Shown: in pieces, positions 49,992-57,174 of the stretch
Position numbering within the stretch: the first letter of the stretch is position 1
How the letters are laid out: each line of letters opens with the position of its first letter
From: CAVWDI01 sp963753725
Lineage (GTDB): Bacteria > Chloroflexota > Anaerolineae > Anaerolineales > UBA4823
Reading direction: 5' to 3'
Assembly: GCA_963753725.1 (NCBI GenBank)
Contig: CAVWDI010000003.1
Coordinates: forward strand, 1-64,000
Length of the DNA: 64,000 nt
Notes under the pieces: model-generated
Told to the model about the DNA's origin: nothing
Databases searched by the model: none
What the model saw: the letters and a program-made list of their open reading frames with translations, nothing else
Made by a program: the position numbers and the translations under genes

Positions 49992-50734
49992 CGCGCCATC
50001 AGCGCGAACACCCCCCAGCCCAAGTATTCACGCGTGTACGTGGCGTAGCGTTCGGGTTCCGAGGTCAGTTGGGCTCGAACTTCTTTCGCGAAGTCGTCAT
50101 CGGGATTCGCTTCGAGCCATCGGCGCATGGTGAGCCACTTGGCTGCCTCGTACCTGTCCCAGCCCTCTTGGTCTGCCAGAACCATTTCCACGACGTCGTA
50201 GTCGAGTTTGCCGAAAGACGCGATCAGTTCTGGAAGCATGAGAAAGTCGGCTATCGAACCGGCATGGCAACCCTTGGCAACGTCTTCTGTCGGCGGTAAC
50301 TGCAACCAATAGGGCTCGCCGATGAGGATGATCCCTCCCGTGCGGAGGCTTTTCGCCAGAAGTTCGATGGTGCCGACGACTCCCCCGCCGATCCACGTGG
50401 CGCCGAGACAGGCTGCCACACCGACCTTTTCGTCGGCTACGTAGCCGGCAGCATCGCCGTGGATGAACTCGACTTGGCCGGCAACACTGAGTTCTTCAGC
50501 GCGGCGCTTCGCTTGATCGGAGAACAATTGGCTCATGTCGATACCAGTGCCAATGATTCCGTAATCGCGTGCCCAGGTGCACAGCATCTCGCCCGAGCCG
50601 CTGCCGAGGTCGAGGACACGGGTCCCCGGTTCCAGGCGCAACGCCGCGCCGAGAGTAGCGAGTTTTTCGGGTGTGAACGGGTTGTGGATGCGATGAGCAC
50701 TTTCGGTGATGTTGAAGATCCTTGGAATGTCCAT
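49988..50734 (-). CDS. Class I SAM-dependent methyltransferase
   Basis: A 248-residue soluble enzyme. Motif I is RVLDLGSGSGEMLCTWARD, followed by GTGIDMSQLFSDQAKRRAEEL, VEFIHGDAAGYV (Asp of motif II) and RTGGIILIGEPYW, so SAM binding is clear. Its GC content is higher than that of neighbouring island genes. The stop codon directly abuts the truncated IS256 transposase. The substrate cannot be inferred. A short AT-richer leader with a ribosome site (AAGGAGATATTTCACA) precedes the start. Confidence 0.88.
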   Translation of the reverse strand: MDIPRIFNITESAHRIHNPFTPEKLATLGAALRLEPGTRVLDLGSGSGEMLCTWARDYGIIGTGIDMSQLFSDQAKRRAEELSVAGQVEFIHGDAAGYVADEKVGVAACLGATWIGGGVVGTIELLAKSLRTGGIILIGEPYWLQLPPTEDVAKGCHAGSIADFLMLPELIASFGKLDYDVVEMVLADQEGWDRYEAAKWLTMRRWLEANPDDDFAKEVRAQLTSEPERYATYTREYLGWGVFALMAR

Positions 50735-50786
50735 TGTGAAATATCTCCTTACGGGTGTGAATTGATTTCTCTACTGCAATGGTTAA

Positions 50787-50851
50787 GGTTTGATGTGGCG
50801 GGCTGGGGGAAACTGGCGTTTCGACTTTCCCCCACCCCGCCACATCAAACC
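50787..50851. repeat. 65-bp near-perfect palindrome
   Basis: Arms GGTTTGATGTGGCGGG and CCCGCCACATCAAACC are perfectly inverted. They extend inward through GGGGGAAA / TTTCCCCC, with one 2-nt bulge, around a 13-nt loop. It lies upstream of the methyltransferase start. It could be a small non-autonomous transposon (MITE), a cruciform or a hairpin for RNA stability. Confidence 0.85.
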
Positions 50852-51286
50852 GAGTTGAACTAAGCCGTCTTAGTAAACCCACCTGGATATTTGGGGTTTA
50901 AGGTACGCTACTAGGTCAAAACCGTCATCAAATCGGTAGATATGTATTGATTGTACGACAATAAAGCCTGTCTGCACAAGCCAGGAATCCAGTGAAAGTG
51001 ACAATCGGATAAATATTTCCTGGCATGAGACAAGTGGAACCAAGGGTGCAAGTGCGCAATCCAGCATCCAGTGAAAAAGTGAGGACGGGGAAACGTAGCC
51101 GCTCATGGTGGGCAACGTCCAGTAGATTGAATTTCACAGCGGAAAAGCAGCAGCTGACCGCAGCTTGGGCAACGAGCCTTCGGCAGAGACCTCGGCGGCG
51201 GGCTTAGCTAACTTCCCAATCGCTTTGGATAGCCACGTCGGGTGCAGCCGCGGGTTGATCAGCGCAACGATGTATGGTGACATCTT
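50852..51286 (-). pseudogene. Probable methyltransferase remnant and spacer
   Basis: On the minus strand short pieces such as FNLLDVAHH and LDSWLVQTGFIVVQSIHIYRFDDGFDLVAYLKPQI look like the middle and end of another class I methyltransferase. They are in different frames and separated by stops. The evidence is weak; no complete gene is present in this 430-nt stretch. Confidence 0.35.
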
Positions 51287-51610
51287 TCAGTAAATCCCCG
51301 GAATCAACCGATAGCGCACGCGATGAGCATATTCCTGATACCCCGGCAGCTCTTCTTGCAGCGTTCGGTCTTCCAGCGTGGTTCTGATCACCGCTATGAC
51401 CAGCGCTACAGCTGCCTGAATGAGTGTCCACAAGGAGCTTAAAGCCAGCACAATTCCTAGCAGTGGCAGTATATTTCCGGCATAGCCTGGATGCCGAACG
51501 ATTCGATATGGGCCGCTGTCACACACTTCATGCCTGGTGCAGTTCTGGCATAGTTCCGGTGCTTTCCCGGTGCAGATGGGGCACCACAGCATGGAAATAA
51601 TGTACGTCAT
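51287..51610 (-). CDS. Isoprenylcysteine-methyltransferase-like membrane protein, N-terminally truncated
   Basis: 107 residues ending a protein of the ICMT/PEMT-like family. CDSGPYRIVRHPGYAGNILPLLGIVLALSS is the family signature (SGPYRxVRHPxYxG). A membrane pair follows, then EEELPGYQEYAHRVRYRLIPGIY, the typical end. A full-length protein would have 60-100 more N-terminal residues. The upstream part here carries a Cys-rich insert (CPICTGKAPELCQNCTRHEVC). A partial copy of the upstream segment occurs again beside attR at 56.9 kb. Confidence 0.7.
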   Translation of the reverse strand: MTYIISMLWCPICTGKAPELCQNCTRHEVCDSGPYRIVRHPGYAGNILPLLGIVLALSSLWTLIQAAVALVIAVIRTTLEDRTLQEELPGYQEYAHRVRYRLIPGIY

Positions 51611-51644
51611 AAGCCGGAAAAACTTGGGGTAGACAAAGCTTGGC

Positions 51645-51659
51645 GTAACTCTTAATCAA
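51645..51659. repeat. Partial internal att core
   Basis: GTAACTCTTAATCAA is identical to 57026-57040 (start of attR), and its upstream sequence (GTAGAC plus the preceding ICMT-like segment) is also shared. This looks like the ghost of a junction between two successive insertions. Confidence 0.6.
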
Positions 51660-51722
51660 CAAATTGCCAAAAGAGAAGACTGGATGTCAAGAGCTGGATT
51701 TATCTATAACCAAATAAGCCAT

Positions 51723-51980
51723 TCAATGCAAGATATCTTTATTAGCCTGGTCAGCTTCTTCGAATATTTTCTTCACCTCGTTTTTCATTTCATCACTCGC
51801 ACTTGGGTTATTGGGGATAAATTTGACCAGGTCACGCGCTTGCCGCAAGAGATCCTTTACATTGGCGATATAAGAAAAATCATATTTACCGGATTCGGCT
51901 GGCACGGGCAAGTCACGAGCTTGTTGAATAAGTTCGCGGGCGCGCTTGATACGCTCAGCAATTGTATTAATACGAGACAT
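51723..51980 (-). CDS. Small helical protein of unknown function
   Basis: 85 residues, charged and largely helical (MSRINTIAERIKRARELIQQARDL, then a Lys/Glu-rich second half). Soluble, no signal sequence. The start follows GGAGCACCT about seven nt upstream. It resembles small antitoxin-like or scaffold peptides in character, but I recognise no family. Confidence 0.55.
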   Translation of the reverse strand: MSRINTIAERIKRARELIQQARDLPVPAESGKYDFSYIANVKDLLRQARDLVKFIPNNPSASDEMKNEVKKIFEEADQANKDILH

Positions 51981-52391
51981 AGGTGCTCCTGTAATCGTGT
52001 GATCTCAGATATGAAGAGATAAAAGCAATTTTTCCGGAAAGAAATCTGTGCCTTTGTTGCTGGGTGTCAATTTTACGAATTATAAATGGCATTTTTAGAT
52101 TATGTGATGTTAGCAGTAGAAATTATGCCAATCTCCTCAGTAGATTAACGATAGTCTCCGGCAGCGGCCACAACTTGATCATTTCATGCGAGAAAGCACC
52201 TGGGCGTTTAGGTAACAGTTATGGGAGTTGGATGTTGTTAGTGAACTCTTGGCTGTTACCAGGATCGGACTTTCATCAGTAGGCAGAAGGTGACTTTCAG
52301 GACAAACAAGCGAAACGTTAGGTTGCCCGATTGATCACTACTAAGTATCATGCGGATTTGAGTTCAAAAAGAACGGACCATCACAGCCAGG
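51981..52391. other. Intergenic region without clear content
   Basis: About 410 nt. Possible open frames on the plus strand are short and without ribosome sites. A diverged patch (gataaaaatgccagtt) is unremarkable. I see nothing to annotate. Confidence 0.4.
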
Positions 52392-52832
52392 CTAAACCAT
52401 TGAGCCAGTGGCCGTCGCCCCCTGTAGCGTCGAAGCTGGGACACGCTTCCACAGGCATCCAATCAACGCAAGCAGTGCCCCTACGAGCGTCACATAAATG
52501 CCAATATCTGTGGCTGCATAGAAACCTGCTTCGGGGGCTAGCTCCAGAATCCGCTGAAAGTCAAGAAACACAACTGATGCCGCGATTGCTGCTAGAACAG
52601 CTCCTGTGAGGTCAAACCACCTACGAGCCACTCCCCAGAAAAATAGCTGGCTAACTACGAGTATCAGACCGAATCCGGTCGTCAGAACTCCGTCTCCTTC
52701 CCATCCGACTTCTATGCCCTCGTAGGAGGGCCCATGAAGGCCAAATAGGTTAGGCACAGATATCCACGGAAGAAACCCACCGATGATCAAAAGAAGTGAG
52801 CCAACGAGTACCAGTATTTTTCCCTTATTCAT
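52392..52832 (-). CDS. Small four-helix membrane protein
   Basis: About 146 residues starting MNKGKILVLVGSLLLIIGGFLPWIS. I moved the start to 52832, where GGAAGGATGTCAA precedes ATG. Hydrophobic segments lie at about 5-22, 50-70, 75-95 and 110-130, with an extracytoplasmic loop SVPNLFGLHGPSYEGIEVGWEG. Such small membrane proteins of Chloroflexota are uncharacterised. It has its own sigma70-like promoter at 52931-52958. Confidence 0.65.
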   Translation of the reverse strand: MNKGKILVLVGSLLLIIGGFLPWISVPNLFGLHGPSYEGIEVGWEGDGVLTTGFGLILVVSQLFFWGVARRWFDLTGAVLAAIAASVVFLDFQRILELAPEAGFYAATDIGIYVTLVGALLALIGCLWKRVPASTLQGATATGSMV

Positions 52833-52930
52833 TTGACATCCTTCCCATGAGGTCATATCGACCCCGACCAGGAAAACTCCAAGCCGCTTATGATCTGCCC
52901 CCAAACTATTCATCATTGTAACTATTTAAC

Positions 52931-52958
52931 AGTATATATCACAATCGCTGAAAGTCAA
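52931..52958 (-). promoter_or_regulatory. Sigma70-like promoter of the 52,832 gene
   Basis: On the minus strand TTGACT (52958-52953), a 16-nt spacer and TATACT (52936-52931). It is located 99 nt upstream of the start codon. The same arrangement precedes two further minus-strand genes in the island. Confidence 0.7.
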
Positions 52959-52989
52959 TTATTACTTAGTTTTGTGATTGCCCCCTCAA

Positions 52990-53080
52990 CACAAAACCGC
53001 CGCCTGGCTGTCAGAGCGCGTCGTATACGCTTGACAAATAAGACACTACAGTACGGAGGTCTTCCACCAGGCGACGGCGC
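52990..53080 (-). terminator. GC-rich stem-loop bounding the small membrane gene
   Basis: Arms CCGCCGCCTGG and CCAGGCGACGG with one mismatch enclose a loop of about 58 nt. On the minus strand the second arm is followed by GGTTTTGTG. It is a member of the same family as the array at 55.5-55.9 kb. It overlaps the 3' end of the upstream small membrane gene. Confidence 0.6.
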
Positions 53081-53303
53081 TTGTATTATACATGGAACCG
53101 CCACGGTGGACGAAAAACGTCACTGCCTCTCCCCAAAAAAAAGTAATGATAAGGAAAGCTATTATGAAGCCCAATATAATGAGTGCCCATAAAATGTGAG
53201 TCCGGCTCTGCTCATAGTACGCCTTAGAATAAACATTAGATAACGCCTTGGCAACAAGGTAAGTTATTACCACAAAAAAGAAAATAACTATAAGTGGCAC
53301 CAT
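53046..53303 (-). CDS. Small two-helix membrane protein
   Basis: 86 residues starting MVPLIVIFFFVVITYLVAKALS, with a second helix THILWALIILGFIIAFLIITFFWG. I moved the start to 53303, where GAGAATGG lies within a purine-rich stretch; the longer frame begins in a duplicated region (53,373-53,780) and looks accidental. The C-terminal dozen residues coincide with a stem-loop, so the true end may be different. Function unknown. Confidence 0.5.
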   Translation of the reverse strand: MVPLIVIFFFVVITYLVAKALSNVYSKAYYEQSRTHILWALIILGFIIAFLIITFFWGEAVTFFVHRGGSMYNTSAVAWWKTSVL

Positions 53304-53372
53304 TCTCACACGCTTCCTACATTGCTTTTGAATATTGTAAACGGAACTGTAAAAAATGACGCATAGTTTGCC

Positions 53373-53780
53373 ACGCAAGGTACCCCCATCCGCACCAGAC
53401 TGCGCGCTTCGCAACGTACCCAAGATCATACTGGCTAACGTAAAATTCCTTCCTTCGGGTATTATCGCAGGGTGCCTGTATACATAAGCAAAGAAAAATT
53501 TTTTGATCTATTGCATACCGAACCATAAAGTCACACAAAATTTTTATAAATCGCTGAAAAGTAGCGGCTCAGTATTGTGCTTGCCCATACATCTCGCCGC
53601 ATACTAACTATATTTACTATCCTCTTCCTACGTATACGAATTAGGGCGACACATACTTACATGAATACCGAGGGGTACCAATAGTCTACCCACCCCCATC
53701 AAGTACTCCGAGCACCCCCGACGCTTTTTTATTTATAATTATTCGCTTCGGATTTTTGATACACCACATGCTGAGCCGCA
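53373..53780 (-). repeat. 408-bp diverged duplication, copy 1
   Basis: This segment aligns over its full length with 56425-56840, roughly 75% identical by eye. A block of about 50 nt around CGCGCGCTTCGCAACGTACC is identical. The other segment is the same orientation. On the minus strand both can be read as a Tyr/Arg-rich peptide, but copy 1 has a stop where copy 2 has Arg. I regard it as a duplicated regulatory or mobile end rather than a gene. Confidence 0.75.
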
Positions 53781-53907
53781 AATTGCATGAGTCACAAGGT
53801 TTATCAAAGTATTTTATTGACTAATAAATAAGAAATAATTTGCGGCTTGGTATAGCCCCCCGATTTTTTCCACCACTAACTCTTGCCGATTCCTAAATAC
53901 TGAAAAT

Positions 53908-53946
53908 AAAAACCGCCACCCTTCAACTGCTACTTGAGAGCGGCGG
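53908..53946 (-). terminator. Terminator of the beta-helix gene
   Basis: On the minus strand CCGCCGCTC... pairs with GGGTGGCGG and is followed by TTTTTATTTT. It lies about 20 nt past the stop codon of the beta-helix protein. Confidence 0.75.
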
Positions 53947-53966
53947 CGTTAATAAGGATATAAGGT

Positions 53967-55276
53967 TTAGCGGGATACTAACGGTAAGTTTATATCATAT
54001 ATATATGGAATCTGGTATTCATATGCGCCCATATCCACCGTTGGCGTGCCATCTAAATTTCCATCAACGATGCGCGGATTCCCATCCAAGTCGGTGGAGA
54101 CGTATGTTACAAAGTCATTATCTCCCTTATCTATCGCCGGCGAGCCCTCTTGCAACCGAAGGTTTCCCGCGCTGGTGGGAGCATCGCCCGGGTTTACTGG
54201 AGTAACAAACAGCGGGTCTTCATCAATGTTTTCCAGGCCGTCCCAATAACTACCTCCTATCCACCCGCTTCCGCTGCCACCGGAGCCTTCAACCAGGCTA
54301 TGCGTAAGGATAATTAAGGCGCTGTTATTGGAGATGTTGGCGTTAATGGTTTCGGTACTGCTGATGTCCTTGTTATTCCACAGTATGCTATTGTACACAT
54401 TTACTGTGCAGTTGCCGAACTCGCCATAATTGTACATCGCCCCACCGTACCGCTCTGCATAGTTCCCGGAGAAGGTGACGTTGGTCAGATTGGGGCTGCT
54501 GGTGCCAAGGTAACCATTTTATACATAGCTCCACCGTCACGGTTTGCAGAGTTGCCGGAAAACGTCACGTTGGTCAGGTTGGGACTGCTGGTTCCATATG
54601 GGGCCCAACTTAATATCGCCCCGCCGGAGTAAGCCGAGTTGCCGGAGAAAGTCACATTGGTAAGTACTGGGCTTACACCATCATTGTGCATTCCTCCACC
54701 AAATCCGTCTGCTGTATTGCTGTAAATGATTGAGTTCGTCAGGGTCATGCCGCTGTTGGTCCATATTCCCGCGCCATCGTCCTCCGGTCCATCTTCAGTC
54801 AATCCGCCTGTTAAAAATAGGCTGTCAAGGGTAACATCGAAAGTCCCAGAAATAACAATCACTCGCCCGTTTTTATCTGCATTTAGAGTGGTCGGATAGG
54901 TATCGGGGTCCGAGTCCAATGTCCAGTCGCTCTCGGTATGACCACCTTCAAGTGTAATGCTCTTGGAGATATACACGGTCTGTGTGAGACCGGCGATTGA
55001 CTGCACGCCCTTACAGTTGCCTGCCACCTTAACCACATCTCCAGGCGAAGCATTATTTACCGCAGCCTGAAGAGCGCCGGCTCCTCCCTGGTATTCGGGA
55101 GAGGTATTGTTGATGGTGGCGAAACATTCTGGTGGCGCTTGTGGTGCACCGGGAGTCTTACGTACAGTCAGGCTGTGGGATTTTGCCAGTTCAGGAAGAA
55201 CCAGGGCTAATCCCCAACCCACTACGAGAATTATTACTGAAATTACTAACTGCCTGCTTCGGTTATTTTTGGTCAT
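53967..55276 (-). CDS. Secreted right-handed beta-helix protein (one frameshift)
   Basis: About 435 residues after joining 55276-54485 and 54437-53967 near 54,500. A signal peptide starts MTKNNRSRQLVISVIILVVGWGLALVLP. The chain continues with repeated beta-helix units: NLTNVTFSGNSANRDGGAMY, VLTNVTFSGNSAYSGGAI and SGMTLTNSIIYSNTADGFGGGM, the type found in polymorphic-outer-membrane-like and CSLREA proteins. The end is INLPLVSR, a hydrophobic YLPL-like tail. Predicted exported or surface-bound; binding partner unknown. It has a promoter at 55412-55440 and a terminator at 53,908. Confidence 0.8.
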
Positions 55277-55411
55277 TTGAGTGATCTCCCATAATTAGGT
55301 TGAATCGTTAACCTATAGAAAACTGCAAATTTGATGGATTCGGGCCGTTGTGCAGGAGAATGCCTCGACCCATTTCCACCCCGAAATCCTTCAATATTAT
55401 TGCTGATAAAT

Positions 55412-55440
55412 AGTATAAATGTATAAAATTACAACGTCAA
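55412..55440 (-). promoter_or_regulatory. Sigma70 promoter of the beta-helix gene
   Basis: Minus strand TTGACG (55440-55435), 17-nt spacer, TATACT (55417-55412). Located 136 nt upstream of the start codon. Confidence 0.75.
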
Positions 55441-55519
55441 TTATCACTTTGGTTGTGAATGTCCCCTCCAAACCAAAAAACCGTACCACCGGTGGCAGGA
55501 CTTCCACCCAACACAAAAA

Positions 55520-55880
55520 CCGCCGCCCACGCCTGTACCACACTGTTTTATCGGAGGAACGTGGGCAGCGGCAAAGATATTATACAAAAAACCGCTGCCT
55601 GGCTAGGCCTCCTACCTGCCGGATTTGTGTGAGCCACCAGGCAGCGACGATTGTATTATCCGGAATACCGTCGCCCGCGGTAGTAGACCTTACAAATCCA
55701 GTTTAAATATATGAGAAGGAGTCGCGAGCGACGGCGCTTATATTATTGTACACGAAACCGCTGCCCGTGTAACGCGTGGCTAAACACGTTACAAAAAGAG
55801 GAATGAGAGCAACCGAGCAGCGGCAGGCATATTATACAAAAAACCGCTGCCCGGACTATATTAGTTGGGTAGCGGTTTTG
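55520..55880 (-). repeat. Tandem array of five GC-rich stem-loop units
   Basis: Units at about 55520-55572, 55592-55649, 55668-55736, 55758-55824 and 55844-55879. Each has arms of the form CCGCYGCC.. and ..GGCRGCGG, a loop of 14 to about 45 nt that differs completely from unit to unit, and an AT-rich separator containing TATTATA or TATAAT. On the minus strand each unit reads as -10-like box, hairpin and then often a T-run. Related single hairpins lie at 52,990 and 53,908. They are candidates for tandem terminators, small RNAs or a recombination-site array. Confidence 0.8.
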
Positions 55881-55892
55881 TTCTCAAATATC

Positions 55893-56029
55893 AGAAGAGG
55901 CTGTCTTGAGGAACAGTCATCCTGAACCGAGCGATGTATCGCTCCGTGGCGTCGGCGAGATACTTCGCTCTAAGCCAAAGGAGTGTTGCTTGATGTTCAG
56001 GGTGACAATCCCTTGGGACAGCCCCTTCT
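55893..56029. mobile_element. 137-bp MITE-like element
   Basis: Terminal inverted repeats AGAAGAGGCTGTCTT and (reverse complement of the right end) AGAAGGGGCTGTCCC differ at three positions. The inside reads TCATCCTGAACCGAGCGATG, a type of interspersed repeat common in Chloroflexota and other phyla. It contains no gene. Confidence 0.75.
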
Positions 56030-56053
56030 AAATAGTTTATAGTTAGTTGTTTG

Positions 56054-56312
56054 TTACGGCTTACTCAATACCGCGCAGGCTGAGGGCACTGTCGTCAAAA
56101 CGTGCAATTTCACTTTTACGGTAACAACGATCGGTCCGCCTGATCCACCAGCTTCGCTGCCAGCTTCAACACTGGAACCAGTTGGACCCATGGGCTTCGG
56201 CATTTGATCATGCCGGGTAATAACCATCATCACTTAAGTCGGCAAAAACGCCACCAACGGAAAGTACTAACATAACTGACACGATTAACGCTACAAAAAT
56301 CAAGTTTTTCAT
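56054..56312 (-). CDS. Small secreted Gly/Pro-rich protein (one frameshift)
   Basis: A start codon at 56312 follows AAAGGAGCTAAAAA, an excellent ribosome site. The first 24 codons make a clean signal peptide, MKNLIFVALIVSVMLVLSVG then GVFA. After DLSDDGYYP the frame is lost at a TGA near 56,215. A one-base change puts it in the frame MPKPMGPTGSSVEAGSEAGG and IVVTVKVKLHVLTTVPSAC. The mature peptide would be about 60 residues. Too small for standard gene calls, but promoter, ribosome site and signal sequence are all good. Function unknown. Confidence 0.55.
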
Positions 56313-56345
56313 TTTTTAGCTCCTTTAGCTATATAAGATAGTATA

Positions 56346-56374
56346 ATAATACCATCTTTATCTAATTTGTCAAG
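56346..56374 (-). promoter_or_regulatory. Sigma70 promoter of the small secreted protein
   Basis: Minus strand TTGACA (56374-56369), 17-nt spacer, TATTAT (56351-56346), 34 nt upstream of the start codon. A perfect -35 and good -10. Confidence 0.8.
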
Positions 56375-56424
56375 TATATATATAATAATTAATAAAAGTC
56401 TAACAAAACCCCCCTCACAGTTTT

Positions 56425-56840
56425 ACGCGTAAGGAACCCCCAACCGCACCAGACTGCGCGCTTCGCAACGTACCCAAGATCATACTGGCTAATGCAAAAT
56501 TGTTGCCTTCGAGTATTATCGCGGGGTGCCTGTGCACAAAAGAAAAGACAAAATTTTGGATCTACTGCATACCGGACCTCAAAGTCGCAAACGATATTAT
56601 TTATTAATCGTTGAAAAGTAGCGGCTCGGTATTGTGCATACCCACTCAAATTTTTGTGTCCTAGCCACATTTTCTCCCTCTCTCCCTATGCATACGAATT
56701 TGACTGACACATACTTACATGAGCACAGAGGGGTACAAAAAGTCTACCCACCCCCTTCAGGTACACCAAGCACCCCGCCGAATTTGATTTGTTATTTATT
56801 GATTGTTTCTGCTGTTTGACCCCCCGCATGCCGAGCCGCA
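56425..56840 (-). repeat. 408/416-bp diverged duplication, copy 2
   Basis: Counterpart of 53373-53780. It keeps a 93-codon open frame on the minus strand (56670-56389) that copy 1 has lost. The two copies enclose the beta-helix gene, stem-loop array and MITE. Confidence 0.75.
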
Positions 56841-56869
56841 CAACTCAATATTGTCGGGCTTTTAGAGTT

Positions 56870-57028
56870 GCCTTCCCTTCTTCATGCTTGGTGCAACCGG
56901 TGCATTCCGGTGCAGATGGGGCACCACAGCATGGAAACAATGGACACAGTGGACATCATAGGACACTTTTTATGGACTGGGTGGACGGATTACCACGCAA
57001 AAGCACTGGGTAGACTCGGACCAGAGTA
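56870..57028 (-). repeat. Diverged copy of the ICMT upstream segment next to attR
   Basis: The block around CCGGTGCAGATGGGGCACCA (56,908-56,948) is nearly identical to 51,566-51,606. The following GTAGAC and the GTAACTCTTAATCAA that starts attR also match. It is the conserved right end of an inserted unit. Confidence 0.7.
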
Positions 57029-57071
57029 ACTCTTAATCAATTGGTTACAGGTTCGAGTCCTGTCGGGGTCA
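57029..57071 (+). repeat. attR: 43-bp direct repeat of the tRNA-Lys 3' end
   Basis: Exactly equal to 41828-41870. The following base changes (CATCC versus CACCT) mark the end of identity. Downstream lies what was probably the original tRNA terminator (57,087). Confidence 0.92.
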
Positions 57072-57174
57072 TCCGTTTCAAAAGAGCTGCTGGACATTCC
57101 TGTCGAGCAGTTTTTATCTATGCTAAGGTTTGAAGAAAAGGGGAAATTGGAAGATTTGGGATATGAAATTGATA
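57066..57174 (+). repeat. About 110-bp direct repeat, copy 1
   Basis: About 90% identical to 63453-63562, starting GGGTCATCCGTTTCAAAAGA and ending GAAATTGATA. The two copies bracket the hydrolase/dipeptidase/ThrE/NhaC genes. Confidence 0.85.
57087..57115 (+). terminator. Hairpin terminator displaced from tRNA-Lys
   Basis: CTGCTGGAC, 6-nt loop, GTCGAGCAG (one internal G-G mismatch) followed by TTTTTATC. It lies 16 nt after the tRNA remnant. The paralogous copy at 63,474 has CCGCTGGAC / GTCGAGCGG, that is, a compensatory T-A to C-G pair change. This supports an RNA hairpin under selection. Confidence 0.75.

Larger units (their letters stand above)
41828..57071. mobile_element. 15.2-kb genomic island integrated into tRNA-Lys
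   Basis: The last 43 bp of the tRNA gene (41828-41870) recur exactly at 57029-57071, the classic signature of tyrosine-integrase insertion at a tRNA 3' end. A tyrosine-recombinase C-terminal remnant lies 150 nt inside attL. The interior is a patchwork of insertion-sequence debris, decayed helicase and defence-like genes, an AT-rich FAD oxidase and small exported or membrane genes. The integrase lacks its N-terminal half, so the island is probably no longer self-mobile. Confidence 0.88.

Noticed and set aside
53317..53538. Minus-strand ORF in duplicated segment copy 1 as a real gene
   Set aside because: The corresponding frame in copy 2 is longer and copy 1 has a stop in place of Arg; the identical core is better explained as a DNA or RNA element.
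55520..55880. CRISPR array
   Set aside because: The repeated parts are the stem arms, not a constant direct repeat, unit lengths vary and no cas gene is present.
52990..55880. Integron attC sites
   Set aside because: The stems lack the 7-bp RYYYAAC/GTTRRRY boxes and no integron-type integrase (IntI) is seen; the integrase remnant is of the tRNA-targeting phage type.
56054..56312. Selenocysteine TGA in the small secreted protein
   Set aside because: The sequence after TGA in the same frame stops soon and does not look coding, while a one-base shift gives a good continuation.
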